A DNA stretch of 64,000 nucleotides from GCA-2705995 sp965661625. GTDB lineage: Bacteria > Bacteroidota > Bacteroidia > Flavobacteriales_G > Salibacteraceae. The stretch spans positions 62,001 to 126,000 of the forward strand of contig CBFIEM010000009.1 of the NCBI GenBank assembly GCA_965661625.1. The letters run 5' to 3'. The position numbers and the translations under genes are program-made. Below, piece by piece: positions 26,701 to 34,544 of the stretch. The notes under the pieces were generated by a model. The model was not told the origin of the DNA. It saw nothing but the letters and a program-made list of their open reading frames with translations, and ran no database searches. The first letter of the stretch is position 1; each line of letters starts with the position of its first letter.

Positions 26701-28102
26701 TCGAAGTTTTATAATCAAATACTCTGACGCCGTCGTAACTTCCCACTGCCAGCTTGCGGCTTGAGAGTTGGCAGAAACTCAGGTTTGTATTTGTGTGGAT
26801 GTCTGTTGTATTTCCCTTCGAATACTGATATTTTTTTTTGTCCGGGGAAACCATTGTTATGGAGGAGCCATAGCTTCCTATCCACATGTTTCCATACATG
26901 TCTTTATGGATATTCCATGCGCAGCCACCACCTTCAGCGTCATTGGCATATGGAACGTTAGGATTGTTCAGAGAAACGTGGCTGATTTCCCCTTCTTTTA
27001 GGTCAACCCTTATGGCTCCTTTGCAAGAAGGGGCTATCCAAAAAACAGAGTCGGACTCGAGGTTAAGCCCAACAATACTCTCACCAGAATAAGTTGACGG
27101 TAGCGGAAACTTTTCAAATAGTTTAGGGCGAATGAGGCTTAACCCCATGTTGTCTGTTCCAACCCAAATATTCCCGTTTTTATCTTCAAAAAGTGACCTT
27201 ACATTGTGACTGCTCAACCCTTCATTTGGAGTTATTAAGTTAGAGTTTCCACCTTGATTCATTACGTAAAGACCATTGACAATACTGAGCCAAAAGGAGC
27301 CATTCCTATCTCGAATACCAACTCGTCCTGTTGATCGTAGGTTCTCATGATAACCACTAATGGAATGAATTTCTCGATTCTTATCGATAATGAAATATTC
27401 AATACCATTGGTAAACAATACCGAATCTGAAGAAAGGTTTTTGATGTAAATAATTCGCTCATCATCCTTGTAGTTTGACGTAGTGCCATCATGAAATGTG
27501 AATAACCCACCACTAGTGGCAAAGTATGCGGTTTTACTCTCACTGTTGTAGGCAAAGTTGTGCACGCCCGGCATGACGTCTTCAAAGTCTTTTACCAATT
27601 TGAATTCGTTATTTCTAAAGCAATAAAGCTGATTGGAGACGCATATGAGGGGATTGCCCGATTCGTCGAGCTCAAGTCCTTGAAGAACTTGTAAAAAATT
27701 GGGTAATTTATAAGAAGTAAAAAGTCCGTTGTGAAGTTTTACTAAGTATCCATCTGAACTACTAGCCCATATGATTCCATTATTTCCGAGACATGCGTCC
27801 TCAAATCGAGAGCCATACAAATTTGGGTTAGTCTTATTATCGAATTTCTCAAAATGAGTGCCATCAAAGCGAGCTATTCCTTCATTGGTGAAAACCCAGA
27901 TAAAGCCTTCGTTATCTTGAAGGATAGCGTTAATGGTGTTCTGAGGCAAACCGTCACTTGTTGTCCAGCTTGTAATTTCAAAATTTAATTCAGATTCAAG
28001 CTTATAATCCCATGTCTTTTTACTGTAAGGAACTTGACCAATCGCTAAATTGTGACAGCAGAGGTATGCCAGCAAGAGTACGTAAGCGATTAGGTTTTTC
28101 AT
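23759..28102 (-). CDS. Hybrid two-component sensor with periplasmic beta-propeller, PAS, kinase and receiver domains
   Basis: A 1447-residue one-piece signalling protein. A signal peptide (1-22) is followed by two seven-bladed propellers made of Reg_prop repeats (about 40-640, e.g. SWTTSDGLPQNTINAI and LFEDKNGNIWVGTDN), a Y_Y_Y domain (about 690-750), a membrane helix (about 757-779), a coiled coil and a PAS domain (about 812-930). HisKA carries His 956 in ATMSHEIRTPLNG. HATPase_c, a degenerate receiver-like segment and a C-terminal receiver with Asp 1375 (FMDMQMPVMDG) complete it. Unlike the polysaccharide-utilisation hybrids, it has no AraC DNA-binding domain, so output must be through phosphotransfer. 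No sugar-utilisation locus is adjacent. The ligand is unknown. Confidence 0.94.
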   Translation of the reverse strand: MKNLIAYVLLLAYLCCHNLAIGQVPYSKKTWDYKLESELNFEITSWTTSDGLPQNTINAILQDNEGFIWVFTNEGIARFDGTHFEKFDNKTNPNLYGSRFEDACLGNNGIIWASSSDGYLVKLHNGLFTSYKLPNFLQVLQGLELDESGNPLICVSNQLYCFRNNEFKLVKDFEDVMPGVHNFAYNSESKTAYFATSGGLFTFHDGTTSNYKDDERIIYIKNLSSDSVLFTNGIEYFIIDKNREIHSISGYHENLRSTGRVGIRDRNGSFWLSIVNGLYVMNQGGNSNLITPNEGLSSHNVRSLFEDKNGNIWVGTDNMGLSLIRPKLFEKFPLPSTYSGESIVGLNLESDSVFWIAPSCKGAIRVDLKEGEISHVSLNNPNVPYANDAEGGGCAWNIHKDMYGNMWIGSYGSSITMVSPDKKKYQYSKGNTTDIHTNTNLSFCQLSSRKLAVGSYDGVRVFDYKTSTFTHLKDSLSYPSVLTNAIKQVGDTLWFTTNRGVLMYDGERLHQFNSENNNIDQNNFRYIYQDQAGRMWFGSYGGGLYLWQGDTLASLTKENGLYDNVVSWIAEYDGKYWITCNSGIFAIDSTLLVDYFKGKRTGIECSHYGHENGLEVDEFNGGFQNTGFIYQNRFFLPSVDGLVIFNPNSVPEYSISSAIVTQILIDGIPLHEVRPFRLNYNFKRLEFQTASPIFNNEQNIILEYLIDGFDEEWILIDDDKTISFTTLNPGDYTLNIRTRKVGSDSGYINSYKFTVLAPFWLQPSFYILVVILSLLLIIGIWRFANHRTRTRQQELQVLVTQKSRELELSRSNILALIENTDDIIFSVDESGKLIEANDNYLNLIENKFGFTLQKGNNILDKIPAKNREVWEPHFKRALKGRKFQVRIDNGKKGKHMRSSEVYFNPIFKENNNVDGFVCVTKDITDLIKKQKDLEIARQKALQSAQSKSEFLATMSHEIRTPLNGVLGMTSLLQSTELTKEQQQFIRTIRMSGDSLMTIINEILDFSKLDAGKITLEEQPFELSQVVDETIELNASRANAKGIQVIQLIHPDTPNFVNGDITRLRQVLLNLVSNAIKFTETGSVTIELSSTPIDDIHESIEFKVTDTGIGMTDKQKNNLFKPFSQGDTSTTRKYGGTGLGLAISKRLVLAMNGDIRLDSELGKGTTFTCTLPLKKTDENKHAKPQIPGTLCVVNADEHEFNMISYFAKRTGIELSTYERFEFDQWKTYHDAGSIVSAIVFGGKTSGDIRELIHELEDMRLSPKSMLYLAVGNDFPEILSKSEITRPLYLPLTFKSFKSAFCEEVDEFYIPQNKVEDIPKLAERYPFNILIVEDNLINQRLAHIMLQKMGYDCDMVANGEEAVNAIEVGNYSLIFMDMQMPVMDGLEASMRIRKNKQIKQPTIIALTANAMSDDRERCMRAGMDDYLSKPITLESLSGMIIKLGNKVYA

Positions 28103-28138
28103 TGTGTTTTGAAAATTAATAAATAAGATCTCTACAAA

Positions 28139-29011
28139 CTAGCGCCGAATGCGGTAATTCTTGTATTCACCTATCCTTACACCAAATAAGCGCTCTAAAG
28201 CGTAAAGAAACCACCCTTTGGCATTGAAGTTTTTCTTACTCAGGTCAAATTGGAAATCCCAATTTTTAGTTGATACCCGATGTAACATAACAGCTGGATG
28301 TGTTCCTTCAAATTTTGCTAAACTGTCAATTCCTGAATAATCGAAATGTTCCGACTGGCCAACCATTCGCTCAACGGTTACATCGTCGTGCCAAAATTTA
28401 TGAAACTGTTTCTGTTTGTCAAGTTGCTTTTCGGGAGGCTTGACCCACCCGTAGTGATAAACAAATGCACCAACGGGCTTGACCCAGAGTTTCTCACCAT
28501 TCTTACGAAATCCTTGTGCATCTTTATATGAACGTATGGATTTGTCGTTTCTAATTACGCGAACCTCCTTGCGGTACCACTTTCTGGAGTCGCCTTCATA
28601 ATTATATGAGCCATAAAAGTGTTTGTAGTTAAATAGAAGTCCTTCGACCTGTTGGTTATTCAGGTGTTCTAGCATGCACGTTTTAATTGAGGCAAGGTAC
28701 TTTTCATGCACTACTTCATCTCCCTGAATGTAAAAACACCAATCATAATGCTCAGGGATTGCATCGAATGCTTTATTGGTCTCTTCGGCAAGCACAGTTC
28801 CACCTTCACGCCGCTTCAAATTCCACTTGGTTTTAACAATGTTAATTTTAGCTGACTCGATAGATTCAATTAAATCTAATGTTTCATCTTCAGACTCTCC
28901 AACAGCAACATAAAATTCATCACAGATTGGCAGAATGGACGTAATTGCCTCTTTGATGGGGTAGTCAAAAAGTACTGCATTTCGCACTATCGTGAATCCA
29001 GCAACTTTCAT
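28139..29011 (-). CDS. Glycosyltransferase family 2 protein
   Basis: A 290-residue cytosolic or membrane-peripheral GT-A fold enzyme. The start KVAGFTIVRNAVLFDYPIKEAI and the early DEFYVAVGESEDET are typical of a GT2 subgroup in Bacteroidota. WCFYIQGDEVVHE supplies the acidic metal-binding motif, with QGDE in place of DxD. No membrane helices are seen. It starts one base after purB and so belongs to the same transcript. The sugar and acceptor are unknown; lipopolysaccharide or surface glycan assembly is the usual role. Confidence 0.85.
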   Translation of the reverse strand: MKVAGFTIVRNAVLFDYPIKEAITSILPICDEFYVAVGESEDETLDLIESIESAKINIVKTKWNLKRREGGTVLAEETNKAFDAIPEHYDWCFYIQGDEVVHEKYLASIKTCMLEHLNNQQVEGLLFNYKHFYGSYNYEGDSRKWYRKEVRVIRNDKSIRSYKDAQGFRKNGEKLWVKPVGAFVYHYGWVKPPEKQLDKQKQFHKFWHDDVTVERMVGQSEHFDYSGIDSLAKFEGTHPAVMLHRVSTKNWDFQFDLSKKNFNAKGWFLYALERLFGVRIGEYKNYRIRR

Positions 29012-29012
29012 A

Positions 29013-30374
29013 TTATGGGTTTACCAGTTGAATACCAGTGTAATTGTAGGGTGAAATGGTTTTTAGTTGTCTTTTTAATTCATCACTTATTGATAAGGAA
29101 TCAATAAACTCAGCCAATGTATCTTGTGTAATAGTTGAATTAGTGCGGGTAAGGCCCTTTAAAGCTTCATAGGGTTTTGGATACCCTTCGCGCCTCAAAA
29201 TAGTTTGAATCGCTTCCGCTACAACTGCCCAATTGCGTTCTAAATCTGCATCGATTTGATTGCGATTAAGAACGAGTTTACCCAATCCTTTAACTGTTGA
29301 CTGTACAGCGATTAGAACATGGCTAAATGGACTTCCAATATTTCTCAGAACGGTACTATCTGTTAAGTCGCGCTGTAACCTAGAAATAGGCAACTTAATG
29401 CTAAAATGGTCGAACAAGCAATTTGCTATACCTAAATTTCCTTCGGCATTCTCAAAGTCAATCGGGTTCACTTTATGCGGCATTGCACTGGAACCAACCT
29501 CCCCATCTTTTATCTTTTGCTTGAAATAATCCATTGCGATGTATTGCCAAACATCACGGTTAAAGTCTATTAGGATCGTGTTAATTCGTATCATGGTGTG
29601 ACACAAGTACGCTAGGCCATCATAGTGCTCTATTTGTGTAGTTGTTTGTTGTCGCTCAAGGCCAAGCTTATCCTGCATAAAAGTATTCGCAAAAGAAACC
29701 CAATCATGTTCTGGAAAGGCAATGTGGTGGGCATTGAAATTACCAGTTGCACCGCCAAATTTACCCTGCATTTTAAATGCATTCAGATCGTCTAATTGAC
29801 GCTTGAGTCGTTCCGAAAACACCTGAAATTCCTTGCCTAAACGCGTCGGTGAAGCTGGCTGTCCATGCGTTTTAGCAAGCATTGGGATATCCTTCCATTC
29901 ATTAGCCAGCTCCTGAACCTTTTGCATTAAGCGAGTTAGCTCAGGAATAATGATATCCTTGAGAGCTGCTTGAATACTCATGGGCACAGCTGTGTTGTTG
30001 ATGTCTTGAGATGTGAGTCCAAAATGAACAAACTCAAGGTGTTTATGGAGGTTTAGTTTCTCAAACCCTTGCTTTACGAAATATTCAACTGCTTTTACAT
30101 CGTGATTTGTAACGCGTTCCGTTTCTTTAATTTCTTGAGCATCAGATGGCGAAAAATTGAGGTATATCGCACGCATGGCGTTTTTTTGATCATTATCTAG
30201 GCTTAGACCAGAAATGACTTTATTTTCAGCCAATGCGATGAAATATTCCACTTCAACCATAGTCCGGTATTTGAACAATGCGAATTCAGAAAAGTAATCT
30301 GCGAGCTGTACTGTTTTACTATGGTACCTGCCATCGATTGGAGAGATAGCTGTGAGCGCTTCTAGTTGATGCAT
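29013..30374 (-). CDS. purB: Adenylosuccinate lyase
   Basis: Catalyses two fumarate-releasing steps of purine synthesis (SAICAR to AICAR, and adenylosuccinate to AMP). The 453-residue protein is the E. coli-like long form. It shows the fumarase/aspartase signature SSAMPHKVNPIDFEN, LAKTHGQPASPTRLGKE with the catalytic His, and an N-terminus (LEALTAISPIDGRY) that matches PurB exactly. A -7 promoter element lies 27 bases upstream of the ATG. The glycosyltransferase gene follows directly. Confidence 0.97.
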   Translation of the reverse strand: MHQLEALTAISPIDGRYHSKTVQLADYFSEFALFKYRTMVEVEYFIALAENKVISGLSLDNDQKNAMRAIYLNFSPSDAQEIKETERVTNHDVKAVEYFVKQGFEKLNLHKHLEFVHFGLTSQDINNTAVPMSIQAALKDIIIPELTRLMQKVQELANEWKDIPMLAKTHGQPASPTRLGKEFQVFSERLKRQLDDLNAFKMQGKFGGATGNFNAHHIAFPEHDWVSFANTFMQDKLGLERQQTTTQIEHYDGLAYLCHTMIRINTILIDFNRDVWQYIAMDYFKQKIKDGEVGSSAMPHKVNPIDFENAEGNLGIANCLFDHFSIKLPISRLQRDLTDSTVLRNIGSPFSHVLIAVQSTVKGLGKLVLNRNQIDADLERNWAVVAEAIQTILRREGYPKPYEALKGLTRTNSTITQDTLAEFIDSLSISDELKRQLKTISPYNYTGIQLVNP

Positions 30375-30400
30375 AAAATGCAGTTTGAATTATTAAAGGA

Positions 30401-30408
30401 CAAAAGTA
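30401..30408 (-). promoter_or_regulatory. -7 element of the purB promoter
   Basis: TACTTTTG on the minus strand matches TAnnTTTG, 27 bases ahead of the purB ATG. The -33 element is weak (no TTTG at the right spacing). Confidence 0.45.
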
Positions 30409-30501
30409 ACATTCCAACCTATTCTTCTTTTGAATCGAAATGCATAATATTTGCGAATCGGATACTTTTATAAGCAACCATCTTCTAAAATTCCGTTTTT
30501 A

Positions 30502-31080
30502 ATGTATCACAAGATGATAGCGCAAGAAAAAAGTGAACTATTAGATGTCATAGAAGCCTGTAAATCTGGGGACCGTAAGGCTCAGCACCAGATTTATAAG
30601 ATGCTGTATGGTAAGATGTTAGGTGCTTGTATGCGGTATGCTAGTGATGTTGATGAAGCAAAAGATATGCTTCAAGATGGCTTTATAAAGGTGTTCTCTA
30701 ACCTTGAGAAATATAATGGAGAAGGATCTTTTGAAGGCTGGGTAAGAAGAATCGTTGTTAATACTTCGATTGATGCTTTACGAAAAAGAAAGAATGTTCG
30801 GTTTTATTCACTTGACGACTCAGAATACGAATGGTTGGAAGATGAGGGAGATGGGGAGATACGGTGGAATCAGACATTAATAAATGAAACTGAACGCGTT
30901 ATGAAAGCTGTAAACGCATTAAGTCCAGCTTACAGAACTGTGTTCAACCTGTATGTAATAGAAGGCTATCAGCACAATGAGATTGCAGAAATGCTCGGAA
31001 TAAGTACAGGAACAAGTAAATCGAATTTGGCGAAAGCTAAAATGAATTTGAAAAATGCGCTTGGAGCGTTCAAACATTAA
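30502..31080 (+). CDS. ECF RNA polymerase sigma factor (sigma-70 family)
   Basis: A 192-residue extracytoplasmic-function sigma factor. Region 2 spans about 15-95 (DAKDMLQDGFIKVFSNLEKY and GSFEGWVRRIVVNTSIDALRKRK) and binds the -10/-7 element. Region 4 spans about 125-185 (LSPAYRTVFNLYVIEGYQH, then IAEMLGISTGTSKSNLAKAK) and binds the -35/-33 element. The start is uncertain: ATG 30502 was chosen, ATG 30514 (MIAQEKSELL) is equally plausible, and the frame opens further back at a TTG at 30451. The downstream gene starts two bases after its stop and encodes a membrane protein that is probably its regulator. Confidence 0.92.
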   Translation: MYHKMIAQEKSELLDVIEACKSGDRKAQHQIYKMLYGKMLGACMRYASDVDEAKDMLQDGFIKVFSNLEKYNGEGSFEGWVRRIVVNTSIDALRKRKNVRFYSLDDSEYEWLEDEGDGEIRWNQTLINETERVMKAVNALSPAYRTVFNLYVIEGYQHNEIAEMLGISTGTSKSNLAKAKMNLKNALGAFKH

Positions 31081-31081
31081 T

Positions 31082-32353
31082 ATGAATACAACGAATAAAT
31101 ACGACGAATTTGAGCAAGCTGTTCGGGATTCTATAAGTGATTTCGAAATGCCCTATGAGTCTTCGGAATGGACTAGGCTGGAGAAAAAGCTTGATCAAAA
31201 AGCAACAACTAAATCAACGAACACTTTGAAATACTTCGTTGGTTCAATTGCTATTATCGCTGCTTCGGCATCGCTTTTCTTTTGGAACACAACAACCCCT
31301 GATGCTGCTGAGTCCGTTCCTCAGAATCCTGCAGTTGACCGGATAGAACTGCAGGCAGAGCAAATAGCAGAAGAGTCAGGTAATCCTATCGCTTCTGATG
31401 AAACCCCTGCAGATCTTGTTGAACAACCGCAACAAAGCACTACTGAAACCGGTGCCGTAAATCAGAAGGTTGAAGGAAATGTGTACAAACAGTCAGATTT
31501 CTCACCTAATGCAACGAAGTCAGTTGAGCAAGTTGAACAGGATAAACCAAGTAATGACTTACAGGAAGTACAAGCTTTACCAACGGATAAAGTTACCTCA
31601 CCAATAAAAATTCAACCAATTAGAACGCGAATCTGTCGAGGAGAGAATGCATCATTTGAGTTGCGCAATGGTGGCATTGCCAAGTGGTATGTGAATGGAA
31701 CACTTGCGGAAGAAGCGCGTGTGTTGGAACTCAATTTTGATGAGGCTGGCGAAGTAATGTTGAAGGCGGAACACACTGCTGAGAAGTCAGTGTTTGATGA
31801 GTTAACCATTCGTGTGAATGAGTCACCAGAAGCAGATTTTTCTGTAGATCAGGCAACGTATAATAGCGTTCCCAAATTTAAATTTACTTCTAGAGCCATT
31901 GATGCTACTGTTTGGCGTTGGGATTTTGGTACGACCTCTTATGCATATGCGTTTGAAAGAGACACGGAGAAACTTTTTCAAACTGCTGGCACATACACGG
32001 TCACGCATTATGTAGAAAATGAGTTTGGCTGTGGTGATAGCATTTCTCAGCTAGTGTATGTGGATAAAGACTACAATTTACTCGCCCCGAATTCTTTCAG
32101 TCCGAATGGTGACGGATTAAACGAAACATGGATACCAGCAGCTTTGCTTGAAGGTAACCATGAGTTTACCTTAGCGGTATCAGATGTAAATAACAATGTG
32201 ATTTATAGAGCTACATCTAAAGATAATCCTTGGGATGGTTCTGTTAGAGGGAGAGTTGCTCAGCGTGGAGAGTATTTCTTCTGGAGAGCTGTAGTGCGTT
32301 ATCCTGAAGGAGATGTGCATGAATACGGAGGTAAAATCACGGTAATCGATTAA
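31082..32353 (+). CDS. Anti-sigma-like membrane protein with PKD and gliding-type (CHU_C) C-terminal domains
   Basis: A 423-residue protein next to the sigma factor. Residues 1-48 are acidic and cytosolic (EFEQAVRDSISDFEMP, then SSEWTRLEKKL), like the short N-terminal motif of noncanonical anti-sigma proteins that follow ECF sigma genes in Bacteroidota. A single membrane helix (about 50-68) is followed by a low-complexity Gln/Glu/Thr linker, an Ig-like segment (about 178-247), a PKD domain (about 248-330) and a C-terminal domain starting APNSFSPNGDGLNETW (about 335-423), which is the gliding motility-associated/type IX type B family. There is no cleavable signal peptide. The start ATG is two bases after the sigma stop; an upstream in-frame ATG (31055) would overlap the sigma gene. 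Confidence 0.88.
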   Translation: MNTTNKYDEFEQAVRDSISDFEMPYESSEWTRLEKKLDQKATTKSTNTLKYFVGSIAIIAASASLFFWNTTTPDAAESVPQNPAVDRIELQAEQIAEESGNPIASDETPADLVEQPQQSTTETGAVNQKVEGNVYKQSDFSPNATKSVEQVEQDKPSNDLQEVQALPTDKVTSPIKIQPIRTRICRGENASFELRNGGIAKWYVNGTLAEEARVLELNFDEAGEVMLKAEHTAEKSVFDELTIRVNESPEADFSVDQATYNSVPKFKFTSRAIDATVWRWDFGTTSYAYAFERDTEKLFQTAGTYTVTHYVENEFGCGDSISQLVYVDKDYNLLAPNSFSPNGDGLNETWIPAALLEGNHEFTLAVSDVNNNVIYRATSKDNPWDGSVRGRVAQRGEYFFWRAVVRYPEGDVHEYGGKITVID

Positions 32354-32380
32354 TAGTAGGAAAGCACAAAGTGTAGAAAC

Positions 32381-32413
32381 AAAAAAGCCTCAGGATTTCC
32401 TGAGGCTTTTTTT
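32381..32413. terminator. Bidirectional intrinsic terminator between the anti-sigma gene and gyrB
   Basis: AAAAAAGCCTCAGG and CCTGAGGCTTTTTT form a perfect 14-pair hairpin with a four-base loop. A and T runs on either side serve both convergent genes. Confidence 0.95.
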
Positions 32414-32429
32414 ATGATGTTAGCGATGA

Positions 32430-34397
32430 CTACACGTCAATGTTAGCATATTTCGCATGCTTCTCAATGAACTCCCTCCTCGGCGGCACATCGTCGCCCA
32501 TAAGCATTGAGAAGATACGATCTGCTTCAGCACCACTTTGAATGGTTACTTGACGTAACGTGCGGAATTCTGGATTCATTGTAGTATCCCAAAGCTGAGA
32601 AGCATTCATTTCCCCAAGCCCCTTGTAGCGTTGAACAGAAACGCTGCTTTCGCTTCCTTTTCCTTTAAGTTCACCAATAAGGTTATCGCGCTCTGCATCA
32701 TCCCATGCGTACTCCTGTTGTCCACCTTTTTTAACAAGGTACAACGGAGGAGTTGCAATGTAGATGTGTCCTCCTTCAATAAGGTCGCGCATGTAACGGA
32801 AGAAAAATGTTAGGATTAACGTTTGTATGTGGCTTCCATCTACATCGGCATCACACATGATGATGATCTTATGGTACCTAAGTCCTACAATATTAAGCGC
32901 TTTGCTGTCATCTTCAGTTCCAACTTTTACACCTAGAGCCGTATAGATATTCTTGATTTCTTCGTTTTCAAAGATTTTATGTTGCATTGCTTTCTCAACA
33001 TTCAAAATCTTACCCCTTAGCGGCATAATTGCTTGGAAGTCGCGATCTCGACCTTGTTTTGCAGTTCCACCTGCTGAATCTCCCTCAACTAAGTACAACT
33101 CACAATCTTCGGCTTTCCGCGAAGCACAATCGGCTAGTTTACCAGGAAGACTTGATCCTGACATCACATTTTTTCGCTGAACCATTTCACGTGCTTTCTT
33201 CGCAGCGTGTCGTGCTTGAGCAGCTAAAATTACCTTTTGAACAATAGTTTTAGCATCCTTTGGATTTTCTTCTAAGTAATTTGCTAACATTTCGCTAACA
33301 GCCTGCGAAACAGGTGCAGTTACTTCTCGGTTTCCAAGTTTAGTTTTTGTCTGACCTTCAAATTGTGGCTCAGCAACCTTAACAGATATTACAGCCGTAA
33401 GTCCTTCTCTAAAATCATCACCGTTAATTTCAAATTTCAGTTTCTCTAGTAGACCACTTTCGTCTGCATACTTTTTTAACTGAGTGGTAAGGCCTCTTCT
33501 AAATCCAGAGAGGTGTGTACCTCCTTCATGTGTATTGATGTTATTCACGTATGCGTGAAGGTTCTCGGCATAGCTATTATTATAAACCATAGCAACTTCT
33601 ACCGGTATGCCATCTTTTTCACCTTCTACATAAATCACATCTTGAATGATGGGTTCACGGTTCTTGTCTAAGAACTCAACAAACTCTTTTAACCCACCTT
33701 CAGAAAAGAAAACATTTGAAATGCTATTACCCTCCTCATCTGCATGACGTTTGTCAGCAAGCGTAATGGTAATTCCTTTATTTAGGTATGCCAGTTCACG
33801 CATTCTGTTTTCAAGAATGTCGTAGCTGTATACTGTAGTTTCAAAAATTGAGGTATCTGGCTTAAAGGTAACCTGAGTTCCTGTTTTGTCTGTTGTTCCA
33901 ATTTCCTCTATTTCAATAGTTGGAACACCAATTTTATAGGTTTGACGGTAGATTTTGCCTTTACGATGAACAATGGCCTCCAAATCTTCGGAAAGTGCAT
34001 TAACACAGGAAACACCCACACCGTGAAGTCCACCGGATACTTTATAAGTGTCTTTGTCAAATTTACCACCGGCGTGAAGCACGGTCATAACTACTTCGAG
34101 AGCAGATTTTTTCTCCTTTTCGTGATAATCAGTTGGGATACCACGTCCATTATCCATTACGGTAATGGAGTTATCCTCGTTAATGGTTACATCAATCGTA
34201 TCGCAATAGCCAGCTAAAGCTTCATCGATCGAATTATCTACTACTTCATAAACCAAATGGTGAAGCCCTTTGACACCGACATCCCCGATATACATTGCTG
34301 GACGTTTACGTACAGCTTCAAGTCCTTCAAGAACCTGAATATTACTCGCAGAATAATCTTTTTTGTCGATTGGCTGGCCTCCTGTTTCTTCGCTCAT
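32430..34397 (-). CDS. gyrB: DNA gyrase subunit B
   Basis: The ATPase subunit of DNA gyrase, which introduces negative supercoils. The 655-residue protein has the GHKL ATPase part (VYEVVDNSIDEALAGY and VMDNGRGIPTDYH), the transducer domain, and the TOPRIM region with VEGDSAGGTAKQGRDR and DADVDGSHIQTLIL. The C-terminal GyrB tail (GLGEMNASQLWDTTMNPE) is present. The length is the short Bacteroidota form without the insert seen in E. coli (804 residues). A -7 element lies 48 bases upstream. The gene stands alone, ending at a strong terminator. Confidence 0.97.
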   Translation of the reverse strand: MSEETGGQPIDKKDYSASNIQVLEGLEAVRKRPAMYIGDVGVKGLHHLVYEVVDNSIDEALAGYCDTIDVTINEDNSITVMDNGRGIPTDYHEKEKKSALEVVMTVLHAGGKFDKDTYKVSGGLHGVGVSCVNALSEDLEAIVHRKGKIYRQTYKIGVPTIEIEEIGTTDKTGTQVTFKPDTSIFETTVYSYDILENRMRELAYLNKGITITLADKRHADEEGNSISNVFFSEGGLKEFVEFLDKNREPIIQDVIYVEGEKDGIPVEVAMVYNNSYAENLHAYVNNINTHEGGTHLSGFRRGLTTQLKKYADESGLLEKLKFEINGDDFREGLTAVISVKVAEPQFEGQTKTKLGNREVTAPVSQAVSEMLANYLEENPKDAKTIVQKVILAAQARHAAKKAREMVQRKNVMSGSSLPGKLADCASRKAEDCELYLVEGDSAGGTAKQGRDRDFQAIMPLRGKILNVEKAMQHKIFENEEIKNIYTALGVKVGTEDDSKALNIVGLRYHKIIIMCDADVDGSHIQTLILTFFFRYMRDLIEGGHIYIATPPLYLVKKGGQQEYAWDDAERDNLIGELKGKGSESSVSVQRYKGLGEMNASQLWDTTMNPEFRTLRQVTIQSGAEADRIFSMLMGDDVPPRREFIEKHAKYANIDV

Positions 34398-34445
34398 AAA
34401 ATGCTTCTTTAAATCACGTATATCTCAGGCAGAATGCGCCTTAAA

Positions 34446-34453
34446 CAAAAATA
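34446..34453 (-). promoter_or_regulatory. -7 element of the gyrB promoter
   Basis: TATTTTTG on the minus strand matches TAnnTTTG, 48 bases ahead of the gyrB ATG. No convincing -33 element is visible. Confidence 0.4.
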
Positions 34454-34544
34454 ACACATTGCAGCGGTCAGTCTGGATTAGAGTAGGTGGTTTCAGGCGA
34501 ACTTATTAACAGGTAATCAACATGAGAATTGATGGGTTCTAGGT

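Noticed and set aside
23759..28102. Polysaccharide-utilisation locus regulator
   Set aside because: The C-terminus lacks an AraC DNA-binding domain and no SusC/SusD or glycosidase genes are adjacent.
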